Assembly: GCA_019421345.1 (NCBI GenBank)
Contig: JAHZFL010000001.1
Coordinates: forward strand, 1 to 27,192
DNA from: Roseburia sp.
GTDB lineage: Bacteria > Bacillota > Clostridia > Lachnospirales > Lachnospiraceae
Direction of reading: 5' to 3'
DNA: 27,192 nucleotides
Shown here piece after piece: positions 7,194-15,596 of the stretch. The notes beneath the pieces are model-generated. The model had not been told where the DNA came from. It did not search any database and saw only the letters and a list, made by a program, of their open reading frames with translations. The position numbers were made by a program, and so were the translations under genes. How positions within the stretch are numbered: the stretch's first letter is position 1; the number at the start of each line of letters is the position of its first letter.

Positions 7194-9470
7194 TTACTGG
7201 CTGATCGCAGACAATCCTAAAATATGGCGCTGCAGCATTACCACATCCTTATTGGAAACGCCGCCGTCACGGCTTGTATTTGCCGCTTCCAGATAGCAGC
7301 CGCTCTGTGGTGTGATCGATAAAATATGACGCTGCAGCATTACTACGTCTATATTTGATACTTTTCCGTCTCCGTTTACGTCCCCGTAGAGCACGATCTC
7401 AAATTCCTTCACCTGCTGCCCGTCCACATATACCGCGAGCTTATTTCCGGTTCCGACACTTCCCGTATTTTCGGTTCCGTCAGGCTTTAGCAGCTTCACG
7501 GTGCAGTTCTGACCGCTAATACCGGAGAGCACAGCGTCTGCCGTCATATTCGGCTGAATGCCGGTTACAAACGTACCGACCGGATATGCCGAGGTGATCG
7601 TCACACCGTCCGCGATCGTGATCGTATTGCCGCCGGATGCCGACTGCTGCCTTGCAATCGTGATCGTATAGGTTCTTGAATCTCCGCTCTGCGAAATACA
7701 GGTAATATTAATTGTATTATTGCCATAATTCAAAGAATAATTACCTGCGCCCGATACCGTAGAGGTGGATGCTACCGGGGTCGCGCCAATGCTCACAGAC
7801 GATACCTCCGATCCTACGACAAGGGAGTACTCGGTTGTACCTCCGTGAAATACCGGAGTTAAATTATAACCGTCGACAGTCAGGGAGGAAAGCCAGTTAT
7901 TCGGATTTCCTTTATCCGCGAAGGTCACTGCCGTCTCTGGCATATTATTGTAAACCGGTATACGGAATACAAATGCCTGATTCTTATCGGCATATGCCTT
8001 TGCCATGTTGCTGCCCTCACTCATCGCCGCCTGCACGTTCGTCATATACTGATGCGAATAGAGGCTGTCATGATACACGACGTTAAACTTCTCAAAGTAA
8101 ATCGTATTCTGCCCCTTTTTCACATAATTGTTCGCCACAATGGAAGAACCGCCTGAAATTGATTTATAAATGGAGTTCCAGCCCTGCTGCTTTGCGTAGG
8201 CGAGACCGTTTACCGTCGCAGACGCCGAACCTGTCGTATAGGCGCGCACATTAAAGTAATTATAGTATCCCTCATAGCCGCTGTATCCTCCTGAAATCAG
8301 CGGGCTTGTACCTTTTGCTCCCTGCTCCTGCTTACAGCGGGAGGCAAGATGATAAGGGCTTACGCCCAATCCGCTGCCGACCTCAACAAATGTATCGGCA
8401 TAGCTGCGCACCGCTCCGTCGGTATCTGTATAATTGCCTGCCATAAAAGTATTTGCAAGCACATTTCCCACCCCCGCCGCATTCTGATACGGCGCATACT
8501 CTAAGGTCTCAAACTGAAAAATATAGGTCTCATTTAAAAAGTTGCGCGGGTCCATACAATAAGCAATATATTCCGGCGAAGCGCTCACCCAGCCCGGTCC
8601 GTCAAAGCCGTACCAAGTGTTGGTCGCCCAGTCGTATGCCTGACTGTCCGTCGATTTCCTCGCATCATTGGCAGAGCTTTGGATCAGATTTCTGCTGACC
8701 AGGCTCTCATTTGCGATCACTGTATTCCAGTCCAGCCCCGTCTGCACCGGAACAAACTGCCAGTTCGGATATTTCTGGTGCAGCGCCAGCAGCGAGTTGC
8801 AGTAGCTTGCCGGAAAACCGGCAGCCTGAAGCTCCGACACATACTGATCGTCCGGAACAGTCGTTGTCTCTCCGCCCAAACCGCCGCCGATGGAAACTCC
8901 GCCGTCCAAGGTCACATAATCCGCACATATCCAGCCACTGTAAGAGCCTCCGCGCAGGGAAAAGGAAATATTATACCACCTTAATCCCTCCGCCTGTGTC
9001 TCTGCCTGCACCGTAATGCGCTGTCCCTTATAAACTTTAATGACTACCTGATAAGAAGTTCCAGCGCCGGAGCGGACATTTACTCCCACATCCGTATTTG
9101 CCACAACGGCATTTCCCTCCGTGTTCGTTCCCGCAGAATCCAGACGCACAAAATCAGAACGCGTATATCCTGTCTGCGTCACACCGGAAACAGTGACCTG
9201 AAGCTGATACCATATATGACCATCCGAGCCCTGCACCTCGTCCGTCACCGTCACCGTCGCTCCGGGATTTAGGGTAGTGATCTTCTCTCCGTTTACCGGC
9301 TCCTTCCTCACCAGCACCGGTCCGTCAATGATCGTGCCCGTTGTCGCGGTAAATCCGTACGCCGTTGGATTCAAATCCGGCAAAAATACACAGATAACTG
9401 CCATCAGCATACTGATGGCAGTTATAAGCGCCCATTTCTTTTTTATTTTCTGATTATTCCAACTGACCAT
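7194..9470 (-). CDS. Secreted glucosaminidase with SH3 domains and C-terminal dockerin
   Basis: This 758-aa protein is a likely peptidoglycan N-acetylglucosaminidase. It has an N-terminal signal/anchor helix (about 12-30), two bacterial SH3-type wall-binding domains (about 44-110 and 122-188), a glucosaminidase-like catalytic region (about 230-500) with CKQEQG (Glu382 as likely acid), a cadherin-like beta-sandwich (about 526-607), a linker, and a type I dockerin (about 696-752). The first dockerin repeat DVNGDGKVSNID is a canonical calcium loop; the second, NTSRDGGVSNKD, has Asn in place of the first Asp. The start was placed at the ATG at 9470, 5 nt after GGAGG; upstream in-frame starts at 9482 and 9491 lack a ribosome binding site. 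A consensus promoter lies at 9512-9540. The next gene encodes a cohesin-like membrane protein, its likely partner. Confidence 0.85.
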   Translation of the reverse strand: MVSWNNQKIKKKWALITAISMLMAVICVFLPDLNPTAYGFTATTGTIIDGPVLVRKEPVNGEKITTLNPGATVTVTDEVQGSDGHIWYQLQVTVSGVTQTGYTRSDFVRLDSAGTNTEGNAVVANTDVGVNVRSGAGTSYQVVIKVYKGQRITVQAETQAEGLRWYNISFSLRGGSYSGWICADYVTLDGGVSIGGGLGGETTTVPDDQYVSELQAAGFPASYCNSLLALHQKYPNWQFVPVQTGLDWNTVIANESLVSRNLIQSSANDARKSTDSQAYDWATNTWYGFDGPGWVSASPEYIAYCMDPRNFLNETYIFQFETLEYAPYQNAAGVGNVLANTFMAGNYTDTDGAVRSYADTFVEVGSGLGVSPYHLASRCKQEQGAKGTSPLISGGYSGYEGYYNYFNVRAYTTGSASATVNGLAYAKQQGWNSIYKSISGGSSIVANNYVKKGQNTIYFEKFNVVYHDSLYSHQYMTNVQAAMSEGSNMAKAYADKNQAFVFRIPVYNNMPETAVTFADKGNPNNWLSSLTVDGYNLTPVFHGGTTEYSLVVGSEVSSVSIGATPVASTSTVSGAGNYSLNYGNNTINITCISQSGDSRTYTITIARQQSASGGNTITIADGVTITSAYPVGTFVTGIQPNMTADAVLSGISGQNCTVKLLKPDGTENTGSVGTGNKLAVYVDGQQVKEFEIVLYGDVNGDGKVSNIDVVMLQRHILSITPQSGCYLEAANTSRDGGVSNKDVVMLQRHILGLSAISQ

Positions 9471-9511
9471 CCATTCCTCCATAAACGTCAAAATCTTGCA
9501 GAATCAGCTTT

Positions 9512-9540
9512 ATTATATGGGAACAACCAGTATGCGTCAA
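9512..9540 (-). promoter_or_regulatory. Sigma-A promoter of the glucosaminidase-cohesin genes
   Basis: On the minus strand TTGACG (9535-9540), a 17-nt spacer and a perfect TATAAT (9512-9517) precede the glucosaminidase by about 40 bp. The short gap (30 bp) to the cohesin gene, and then 26 bp to clpC, make a transcript extending into clpC possible. Confidence 0.75.
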
Positions 9541-9561
9541 CCGGAATATCGTCTTTTTTGA

Positions 9562-9582
9562 CAATAAATACAAGATTTATTG
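9562..9582. repeat. AT-rich inverted repeat over a stop codon
   Basis: CAATAAAT (9562-9569) and ATTTATTG (9575-9582) form an 8-bp stem with a 5-nt loop, overlapping the stop codon (9577-9579) of the small membrane protein gene. There is no T tract in the direction of that gene, so it is at best a weak terminator or mRNA 3'-end stabiliser. Confidence 0.35.
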
Positions 9583-9822
9583 ACGTTTTACCGACATCGA
9601 ACTGTTAAAAATTAACAAAATTCCCCAAAAAATTCCTCCCAGCACACAGCCGCCCGCTGCCAGCAGGGGCATACTGCATTCACTGAGACTTACGCCCAAA
9701 AACGCCGCTGTACCTACCACAACGCCCGCCGCTGCCGTTGCCGCCATTAAGGCGCACACAAAAATCGTTTCTATATCCATGTGTTTCTCCCGCTTCATCT
9801 TATGCTCCATTCTTTCTCTCAT
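9577..9822 (-). CDS. Small two-helix membrane protein
   Basis: This 81-aa protein has a short charged N-terminus (MRERMEHKMKREKH) and two predicted membrane helices (roughly residues 19-40 and 50-70) separated by a short loop. I do not recognise a family. The ATG at 9822 overlaps the TGA of the upstream HAD gene in an ATGA (9819-9822), and AGGAG lies 7 nt before it, so the two genes are probably translationally coupled. An in-frame extension to 9876 lies within the HAD gene and has no obvious start signal. Function unknown; it may accompany the HAD protein or the secreted hydrolase downstream. Confidence 0.7.
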   Translation of the reverse strand: MRERMEHKMKREKHMDIETIFVCALMAATAAAGVVVGTAAFLGVSLSECSMPLLAAGGCVLGGIFWGILLIFNSSMSVKRQ

Positions 9823-10190
9823 GCGATCACTCCTGATCGCGAAAAATACTGCTCCCACGCTTTCCCTCCTGCCCACGGCGGACAGGCTCTGTCGTCAATA
9901 TAGACATCCGCAGATATTTTTCTTGCCTCCGTTCCGTAAGCCTCCAGCGTTTCGGGAACATTTTTGTTGACCGCATCAAAAGAAAGTCCATGCCCGGCGC
10001 ACCAAAGGAGCGCCTCCTCTAAGCGCTCTCCGCACCTGCAAGTCCAAAGAATCAGCTTCACGCCCTGACGCCGCTGCTGTTTCAGCATAAAAATAAGCGG
10101 CAGATTCGGTGCTCCGATTTCGGGATAACACTCGCTGCAAAGCGTTCCGTCAAAATCGACGGCAATAATCTCAATCTTCTTTTCCTTCAT
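9819..10190 (-). CDS. HAD-superfamily small phosphatase-like protein
   Basis: This 123-aa protein is a cap-less HAD-fold protein. The nucleophile motif is AVDFDGTL (Asp12 and Asp14), motif II is probably ILWTC, and DD in VYIDDRACPP is the likely C-terminal metal-binding motif. Small HAD proteins of this form resemble the BT0820-type hydrolase group, also found in phages; the substrate is unknown, with phosphorylated sugars or nucleotides being only a guess. The ATG at 10190 follows GGGAGG with a 7-nt spacer. Its last codons overlap the next gene by 4 nt (ATGA). It is cytoplasmic, with no signal peptide. Confidence 0.8.
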   Translation of the reverse strand: MKEKKIEIIAVDFDGTLCSECYPEIGAPNLPLIFMLKQQRRQGVKLILWTCRCGERLEEALLWCAGHGLSFDAVNKNVPETLEAYGTEARKISADVYIDDRACPPWAGGKAWEQYFSRSGVIA

Positions 10191-10286
10191 GTTTTATCCT
10201 CCCTACCTATGTTGATAGAGAGAGTATCGCATAAATTCTGTACAATAATCAGGACAGATTTTACAAATCCTTCTCCCGTCCCAGCC

Positions 10287-11228
10287 TTACTCTCCTCCGT
10301 AAGGAAGTACTCCCTCCCCGTCAAATGCCGGAATAAAGCTCTCAGCCGCCGTCTCCCCCTCCTGAATAAAGCCGCGCTCTATCCCAAGCGAAATCGCGTA
10401 GTCCACAACCTCCTCATATTCCTCCTCCGTCACCCGCCGGTTTAGCTCAGGATATTTTTCCAGACCCGCGAGCGGCGTAAACTGGTTCATGATACTGATA
10501 TAAACAGAATTTCCATAGGTATCGTGCAGATAGCGCAGCACAGCTTTGGAGTCCTCCATCTGCCCCGGCAGCAGCAGATGGCGCACAATCGTTCCACGCT
10601 GCAGCAGCCGCCCTGCCTCGATTGGATCCTCATCCTCTGACGCAGACTCCCCTGCGAATACAGGCGCTCCGGTCTGCCGCACCATCTCAGCGACCGCCGC
10701 CTTAGCCACCTGACTGTAATCGGGCGCATGGGAGTATTTCGCACTAAGAGCCGCATCCATATATTTAAAATCAGGCAGATAAATGTCAATGAGCCCCTCC
10801 AGACGGCGGAGCGTCTCCGTCTTTTCATAGCTGCCCGTATTGTAGATAACAGGAAGCATAAGCCCCTGCGCTTTTGCCGCTGTAAGCGCCGTTATGATCT
10901 GCGGCACAAAGTGCCCCGGCGTGACAAGATTGATATTGTTCGCCCCTTTTTCCTGAAGCTCTAAAAATATTTCCGTAAGCCGCTCTGCGCTCACGCACTC
11001 TCCTGCCGTGCCGTTTGCAATATTACGGTTCTGGCAAAACACACAGTGCAGCGCGCAGCCGCTGAAAAATACAGCGCCGGAGCCAGCCGTTCCTGAAATA
11101 CACGGCTCCTCCCAATAGTGCAGCGCCGCGCGGGCGATCTTTAGCGTTTCGTCCTGCCCGCAGAAGCCGCGCGTTCCGTTTGTTCTGTCTACACCGCAGT
11201 TTCGCGGACAAAGATTACATCCTGGCAT
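10287..11228 (-). CDS. Radical SAM protein, PflX-like (COG1313 type)
   Basis: This 313-aa protein has the radical SAM cluster motif CxxxCxxC at C58, C62 and C65 (SGCALHCVFC), which binds a 4Fe-4S cluster that cleaves S-adenosylmethionine. A second cysteine group at the N-terminus (C4, C7, C11, C23; PGCNLCPRNCGVDR) is characteristic of the PflX-like family related to pyruvate formate-lyase activating enzymes. The target is unknown, and no glycyl radical enzyme gene lies in this window, so calling it a formate-lyase activator would go too far. The start at 11228 has only a weak AGGGA site. It is divergent from the phosphofructokinase gene. Confidence 0.88.
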   Translation of the reverse strand: MPGCNLCPRNCGVDRTNGTRGFCGQDETLKIARAALHYWEEPCISGTAGSGAVFFSGCALHCVFCQNRNIANGTAGECVSAERLTEIFLELQEKGANNINLVTPGHFVPQIITALTAAKAQGLMLPVIYNTGSYEKTETLRRLEGLIDIYLPDFKYMDAALSAKYSHAPDYSQVAKAAVAEMVRQTGAPVFAGESASEDEDPIEAGRLLQRGTIVRHLLLPGQMEDSKAVLRYLHDTYGNSVYISIMNQFTPLAGLEKYPELNRRVTEEEYEEVVDYAISLGIERGFIQEGETAAESFIPAFDGEGVLPYGGE

Positions 11229-11260
11229 ATTCCCTGCATTCCTTTCTCTTTATTTCAAGC

Positions 11261-11289
11261 TTGCGAAACTCCGTCTTTTTGGTTATGAT
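11261..11289 (+). promoter_or_regulatory. Promoter of the phosphofructokinase gene
   Basis: TTGCGA (11261-11266), a 17-nt spacer and TATGAT (11284-11289) form a good sigma-A promoter. The predicted leader (about 75 nt) includes a small hairpin, ACCGCA/TGCGGT (11310-11315 with 11325-11330), of unknown importance. Confidence 0.7.
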
Positions 11290-11370
11290 AGATTTACATG
11301 CCAAGACTTACCGCACTTTTCTTCTGCGGTCAGACCGGCTATATTTAACAAGAGTGAAGGAGTTTCTGTT

Positions 11371-12612
11371 ATGGCTTTAAAAAACTGTATGGTCGCACAG
11401 TCCGGCGGACCTACGGCTGCGATAAACGCCAGTCTTTCAGGCGTCATCCGCGGCGTGTATGCTTCATCGGTCTACGACACTGTCTACGGTTCCTTAAACG
11501 GTATCACCGGAATTTTAAATAATGAATTGATCAATCTGACCGATCTGATAGACAAACACCCTGAGAATCTCACGCGGCTTATAACGACCCCTGCCATGTA
11601 TCTTGGCTCGTGCCGCTATAAGCTTCCCGACTATATGGATGACGATTCTCCCTATGTCTTTATCTTTAACCAGTTTGAAACCTACCATATCGAAGCGTTT
11701 TTCTATATCGGGGGAAACGATTCGATGGATACCGTGGCAAAGCTCTCCTCCTACGGGGAGAAAATTGGCAGCCGCGTACGCATCATCGGGATCCCAAAGA
11801 CGATCGACAACGATCTTTGCGAGACAGATCATACGCCGGGCTTTGGCTCTGCCGCCAAATATATTGCGACGTCCCTGCTTGAGATCGCGCACGATACCTT
11901 TATCTATGCCGTAAAAAGCGTGACCATTGTCGAAATCATGGGACGTGACGCGGGATGGCTGACTGCAGCAGCCGCACTTGCAAGAAATGAATATAACACC
12001 GCGCCGCATCTGATCTATCTGCCGGAAGTTCCATTCGACACCGATGATTTCCTGCTTGACGTAAAGCGTCTGCTCTTTGAGCGCAACAATGTCATCATCG
12101 CAGTCTCAGAGGGTATCCGCGACGCATCCGGCGAATATATCAGCGCCTCGGAAAGCACCATCGACAGCTTCGGGCACAGCCAGCTCAGCGGTGCAGGAAA
12201 GACACTGGAATTTCTCGTAAAGGAAAAGCTTGGCGTTAAGGTGCGCTCCGTCGAGTTAAACGTACTCCAGCGATGCGCGTCCCACCTTGCCTCAAAAACC
12301 GATTTGGACGAGTCTGTGGCGCTTGGAGAAAAAGCCGTCTCACTCTCCGAGGAGGGTGTAACGGCTTCCATGGTCACGATTCATCGTATTTCAAATTCAC
12401 CTTATCAGGTTTCATACGGTTATGCACCGATTTCGCATATCGCAAATGAGGCAAAATCCGTTCCTACCGAATGGATCACTCCGGCCGGCAACGATGTGAC
12501 ACAGCCGCTGATCGACTACCTAAGACCCTTGATCCAGGGCGAAACGAACGTTGTCTATGAGAACGGACTTCCTGTTTATATGGATGTCAGTCATTTGTCA
12601 AAACATCCATAA
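11371..12612 (+). CDS. 6-phosphofructokinase, probably PPi-dependent
   Basis: This cytoplasmic glycolytic enzyme phosphorylates fructose 6-phosphate at C1. The 413-aa protein shows the family motifs: SGGPTAAINAS near the N-terminus, GGNDS (114-118), GIPKTIDNDL (140-149) with the catalytic Asp146, and MGRDAGW (190-196). ATP-dependent enzymes have GGDGS at the first site, where the small Gly makes room for ATP. Here an Asp occupies that position, as in pyrophosphate-dependent enzymes, and Lys143 matches the PPi-binding Lys. Asn116 in place of the usual Asp is a variant. AAGGAG lies 8 nt before the ATG. The 3' end overlaps the convergent esterase gene by 26 bp. Phosphofructokinase identity is sure; the PPi donor is an inference from motif. 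Confidence 0.93.
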   Translation: MALKNCMVAQSGGPTAAINASLSGVIRGVYASSVYDTVYGSLNGITGILNNELINLTDLIDKHPENLTRLITTPAMYLGSCRYKLPDYMDDDSPYVFIFNQFETYHIEAFFYIGGNDSMDTVAKLSSYGEKIGSRVRIIGIPKTIDNDLCETDHTPGFGSAAKYIATSLLEIAHDTFIYAVKSVTIVEIMGRDAGWLTAAAALARNEYNTAPHLIYLPEVPFDTDDFLLDVKRLLFERNNVIIAVSEGIRDASGEYISASESTIDSFGHSQLSGAGKTLEFLVKEKLGVKVRSVELNVLQRCASHLASKTDLDESVALGEKAVSLSEEGVTASMVTIHRISNSPYQVSYGYAPISHIANEAKSVPTEWITPAGNDVTQPLIDYLRPLIQGETNVVYENGLPVYMDVSHLSKHP

Positions 12613-13513
12613 ACCTTCCAATCTCTATCCACGCTCTTTTGGATTCCGGCATCAGCTTTGCCGCCATCTGAAAGACGTGGAACATCCCTTCATACACGCT
12701 CAAACGTACCTTCACCCCCTGCTCGCGCGCTTTCGCCGCTACATTCACGGAATCGGACAGCAGCATCTCATAAGAACCTACCTGAAGGAGCATCGGCGGA
12801 AATCCCCTGAAATCTCCAAACAGCGGTGAAATATAAGCATTCATCGGATCATGCTCTCCAATATAATCCTTATTATAGATCATGCTGTCTCTCGTTTTCC
12901 CAAACAGCGGGTCCTTCTCATAATTTGTCTCATACGATTCCCCGCTTGCAGTCAGGTCCGTCCACGGCGACATTGCCACGATTCCGCAGGGAAGCTGCCT
13001 TCCCTTATCCTTAAGGTAGTGACACAGCGCAAGCGCCAGTCCGCCCCCGGCCGAATCTCCCGCCAGAATGATCTGCTCGGAAAACCATCCCTGTTCCAAC
13101 AGCCACTCATACGCGTCGTGCGCATCGAGCAGCGCCGCCGGATAAGGCTCCTCCGGCGCAACACGGTAATCGGGCGTAAGCACGCTCATCCCATGGCTTA
13201 CCTCATTGTAAAGCCCCGCAAACATACGGTAGGCATTCCGCATACCTCCCACATAGCCTCCTCCATGAAGCTGCAGGATCACCTTATCCTCTCTTGCTCC
13301 CTCCTTAAGCGAAAGCAGCTCCATCTGATAATGCTCCCGCTCGATCGTCTCCATAACAAACAGCTCCGGGCATCTCCACGGCGGCTCATTGGTACCAATA
13401 TTTTTTCGCAACTCACCGCTCTTTATCTTTTTCCCGATTTTCTCATCGTCTGTGATGCGCGCGATCAACTCCCTTATCACGCGTCCTCTCACACTTGTCT
13501 CATTCTCCCGCAT
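12587..13513 (-). CDS. Alpha/beta hydrolase, HSL-type esterase
   Basis: This 308-aa protein belongs to the hormone-sensitive-lipase-like esterases, which cleave acyl esters of small alcohols or sugars. It has the oxyanion motif HGGG (83-86), the nucleophile motif GDSAGG with Ser154, and His279 (EGMFHVF). The acid is probably Glu249 or Asp254 in GSYEMLLSDS. There is no signal peptide, so it is cytoplasmic. It is the third gene of an apparent operon after an acyltransferase and a DUF6320 membrane protein (22-bp gap), so it may remove acyl groups from the same substrate class. Its stop lies inside the phosphofructokinase gene on the other strand. Confidence 0.9.
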   Translation of the reverse strand: MRENETSVRGRVIRELIARITDDEKIGKKIKSGELRKNIGTNEPPWRCPELFVMETIEREHYQMELLSLKEGAREDKVILQLHGGGYVGGMRNAYRMFAGLYNEVSHGMSVLTPDYRVAPEEPYPAALLDAHDAYEWLLEQGWFSEQIILAGDSAGGGLALALCHYLKDKGRQLPCGIVAMSPWTDLTASGESYETNYEKDPLFGKTRDSMIYNKDYIGEHDPMNAYISPLFGDFRGFPPMLLQVGSYEMLLSDSVNVAAKAREQGVKVRLSVYEGMFHVFQMAAKLMPESKRAWIEIGRFMDVLTND

Positions 13514-13535
13514 ACCCTTTTCATCCTCTTTTGTC

Positions 13536-14201
13536 CTATCGAATATGAAATCTCCTCTTAAGCTCTGTCCGCGCCTTTCGGTCGCCGATGATCAGCGTTC
13601 CCACAAACAGCAGCGCGGACGCCGCAAATGCCAGCTCGCCCAAAAACGGTGCCGTTGCGATTCCCACCAGCGAAAACACTAACGGCACAATGCTGCACAA
13701 AATCATAAAAATCTGCCACATCAGATAGCTCTGCCAGTTTCTCCGATTGCAGAACATCAACACGAGAATCCCCGCGTCCATAAATAAAATTCCCGCCGGA
13801 AGCGCATAATTGACCGACCAGCCGCGATAGCCGATCACAAAATCCGCCGCCACCGCGATCAAAACTGCGATCAGCGTTAAAATGACTGCCTTTCCGCGAT
13901 AACCTGATTTGCCAAGTATTGCAAAACGCAGCAGCATGTACACATACACAAAGCCAAGCCCCGTGATCAGACTCCACCAGGTCTGAGCCTCCGCCTTTAC
14001 ATTGATGTATACGAGCAAAACCTCAAGAAGGATCGCTGCAAACAGATAGATCCGGCTGATCAGCATCAGCTTTCGCGCCATGACCCTGACATTCGGATAC
14101 ATATTTTCAAGCTCCTCGGTCTGCTCCAAAACAGAGTTGCAGAGCGGACACCGCTCTGTCTCATCCAGAATTTCAATATTACATTTTCTGCACTTACTCA
14201 T
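13536..14201 (-). CDS. DUF6320-type zinc-ribbon membrane protein
   Basis: This 221-aa protein has an N-terminal zinc ribbon (C4, C7, C18, C21; MSKCRKCNIE...CPLCNS) in the cytoplasm or at the membrane face, followed by about six transmembrane helices from residue 45 onward and a basic C-terminus. It matches what I recall as DUF6320, a family without an assigned function. It lies 11 bp after an acyltransferase gene and 22 bp before an esterase gene, all co-oriented, so it is probably part of the same unit, perhaps a membrane scaffold or transporter for an acylated product. A GGGG-type site 8 nt before the ATG at 14201 is moderate. Confidence 0.8.
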   Translation of the reverse strand: MSKCRKCNIEILDETERCPLCNSVLEQTEELENMYPNVRVMARKLMLISRIYLFAAILLEVLLVYINVKAEAQTWWSLITGLGFVYVYMLLRFAILGKSGYRGKAVILTLIAVLIAVAADFVIGYRGWSVNYALPAGILFMDAGILVLMFCNRRNWQSYLMWQIFMILCSIVPLVFSLVGIATAPFLGELAFAASALLFVGTLIIGDRKARTELKRRFHIR

Positions 14202-14212
14202 ATGCTCATCCC

Positions 14213-15550
14213 CTATTTATAATTTACGCCGTTGCTCTCCACCTCGACGGGAATCCCGTCAGCGGCCACCTTACGGAAAAATCCTCGCTGCACGGAAGGA
14301 TCGGCAAGATCATAGCTAAAGCTAAATACCAGCGTCCCGCCATAGGAGCAGATATTTCCCTTTAAATGCTGTCCCTTTGACATCGCCAGAAAGGAGTGAA
14401 ACTGCTCGATATACGGCCGGTACTCCTCCGCCACCGTAATATTCCCGATATTCGTGATCGTTGTCGTATTGGCAAGTGCAGAACTGCGGTAAACATGGCG
14501 CATCGCGATATTTTTTAAAAACAGGGGCACTGCCCGTGCGATCAATAGCTTCTCATTTGACACATTATAAGAAAACACCCTTTCCAAATGCTCGCGGTTG
14601 ATCTGACCGCGCAGACTTTCGCTGACTTCGCCAAGCACCTCCGCAAAGTCATACACCTCTTTGACCGGATGAAACTCTGCCGAAACCATAACAAAAAAAT
14701 TCTTTGTCGTGATCGAATCAAAAAACGGGCGCAGGTTCACCGGAACCGCCACGCGGATCGGCTTCTCCGACGCCATTCCATGCATACATTCCGTGTACAC
14801 GCTCCAGACATAAACCGCGACCAGATATTCGTTGATCGTTACTCCGTAATTCCGGCATACCTTTTTTAACTCCTCCACAGGCATATAGCCGTGCATCACG
14901 CCGAACTCTCCCGCCGGAAGACGCTCCCCCTTCAGCAGATACGCCTTCTTCGTCTGGTATCCCTTCTGGGAGCTTTTCTTATAATTTTTCAAAAAGCTGT
15001 CCTCTCTGTTTAAAGAGGTACTGCTGTCTAACGAATCGCCGACCTTTTCCTTTAGCTGGGGGTGTGCCAGACGCAGATACTGATAGGTCAGTTCCTTTAA
15101 AAAATTGATGCCGCCCATCCCGTCCGTCAGCACATGAAAGACCTCCAGATTGATCCGGTATTTATAATATGTTACCCGGAACATATAGCTATGATTTTTA
15201 TTCTGGTGGATAAACCGGCACGGAAACGTGTGCTCCTGCCGCACCCTTGGCGCCGGCTTGCCGTTCTCCTCAAAATAATACCAAAAAATCCCTTGCCTCA
15301 GCCTAAGATTAAAACCGTCAAACTTTGGCAGGACAATATCCAGAGCTTCCTGCAGCAGCGCAGGCTCTACCAGCTCGGAAAGCGTCACACTGATACGGTA
15401 AACATTACTCATGCTCTCTCCCGCGATCACCGGAAAAAGATGCGCCGTATTATCAAGACGCTCCCAGCGTATCTCCTTGTAGCTTTTCTTTTCCTCTCTG
15501 TTTAATTCCTCTGCTGTTTCCGGCTGCACAGCCGTCTGCTTTTTCTTCAT
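14213..15550 (-). CDS. Condensation-fold acyltransferase (alcohol acetyltransferase-like)
   Basis: This 445-aa protein resembles CoA-dependent acyltransferases of the condensation/PapA/alcohol-acetyltransferase superfamily. The catalytic motif HxxxDG is present as HVLTDG (His139, Asp143, Gly144), placed as expected in the N-terminal half, and the length suits the two-lobed fold. It would transfer an acyl group from CoA (or a carrier) to an alcohol or amine; the substrate is unknown. The start was placed at the ATG at 15550 with GGAG 9 nt upstream; an in-frame TTG at 15586 lies only a few nucleotides from the predicted transcription start and is unlikely. It is the first gene of the three-gene unit with DUF6320 and the esterase, behind a consensus promoter. 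Confidence 0.82.
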   Translation of the reverse strand: MKKKQTAVQPETAEELNREEKKSYKEIRWERLDNTAHLFPVIAGESMSNVYRISVTLSELVEPALLQEALDIVLPKFDGFNLRLRQGIFWYYFEENGKPAPRVRQEHTFPCRFIHQNKNHSYMFRVTYYKYRINLEVFHVLTDGMGGINFLKELTYQYLRLAHPQLKEKVGDSLDSSTSLNREDSFLKNYKKSSQKGYQTKKAYLLKGERLPAGEFGVMHGYMPVEELKKVCRNYGVTINEYLVAVYVWSVYTECMHGMASEKPIRVAVPVNLRPFFDSITTKNFFVMVSAEFHPVKEVYDFAEVLGEVSESLRGQINREHLERVFSYNVSNEKLLIARAVPLFLKNIAMRHVYRSSALANTTTITNIGNITVAEEYRPYIEQFHSFLAMSKGQHLKGNICSYGGTLVFSFSYDLADPSVQRGFFRKVAADGIPVEVESNGVNYK

Positions 15551-15596
15551 CTTTTCCCGCTCCGTTCTATCCTTACTGCCCGTCAATTCCTGCTCT

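Noticed and set aside
6550..7296. A 248-aa Pro-rich open frame on the plus strand
   Set aside because: It is antisense to the Gly-rich part of the cohesin-like protein; the proline runs are the complement of glycine codons.
7194..9470. Part of a cellulosome
   Set aside because: The dockerin protein carries a wall-hydrolase domain and SH3 domains, and there is no multi-cohesin scaffold or polysaccharidase gene in the window.
10287..11228. Pyruvate formate-lyase activating enzyme
   Set aside because: The N-terminal cysteine group places it with PflX-like proteins, and no glycyl radical enzyme gene is nearby.
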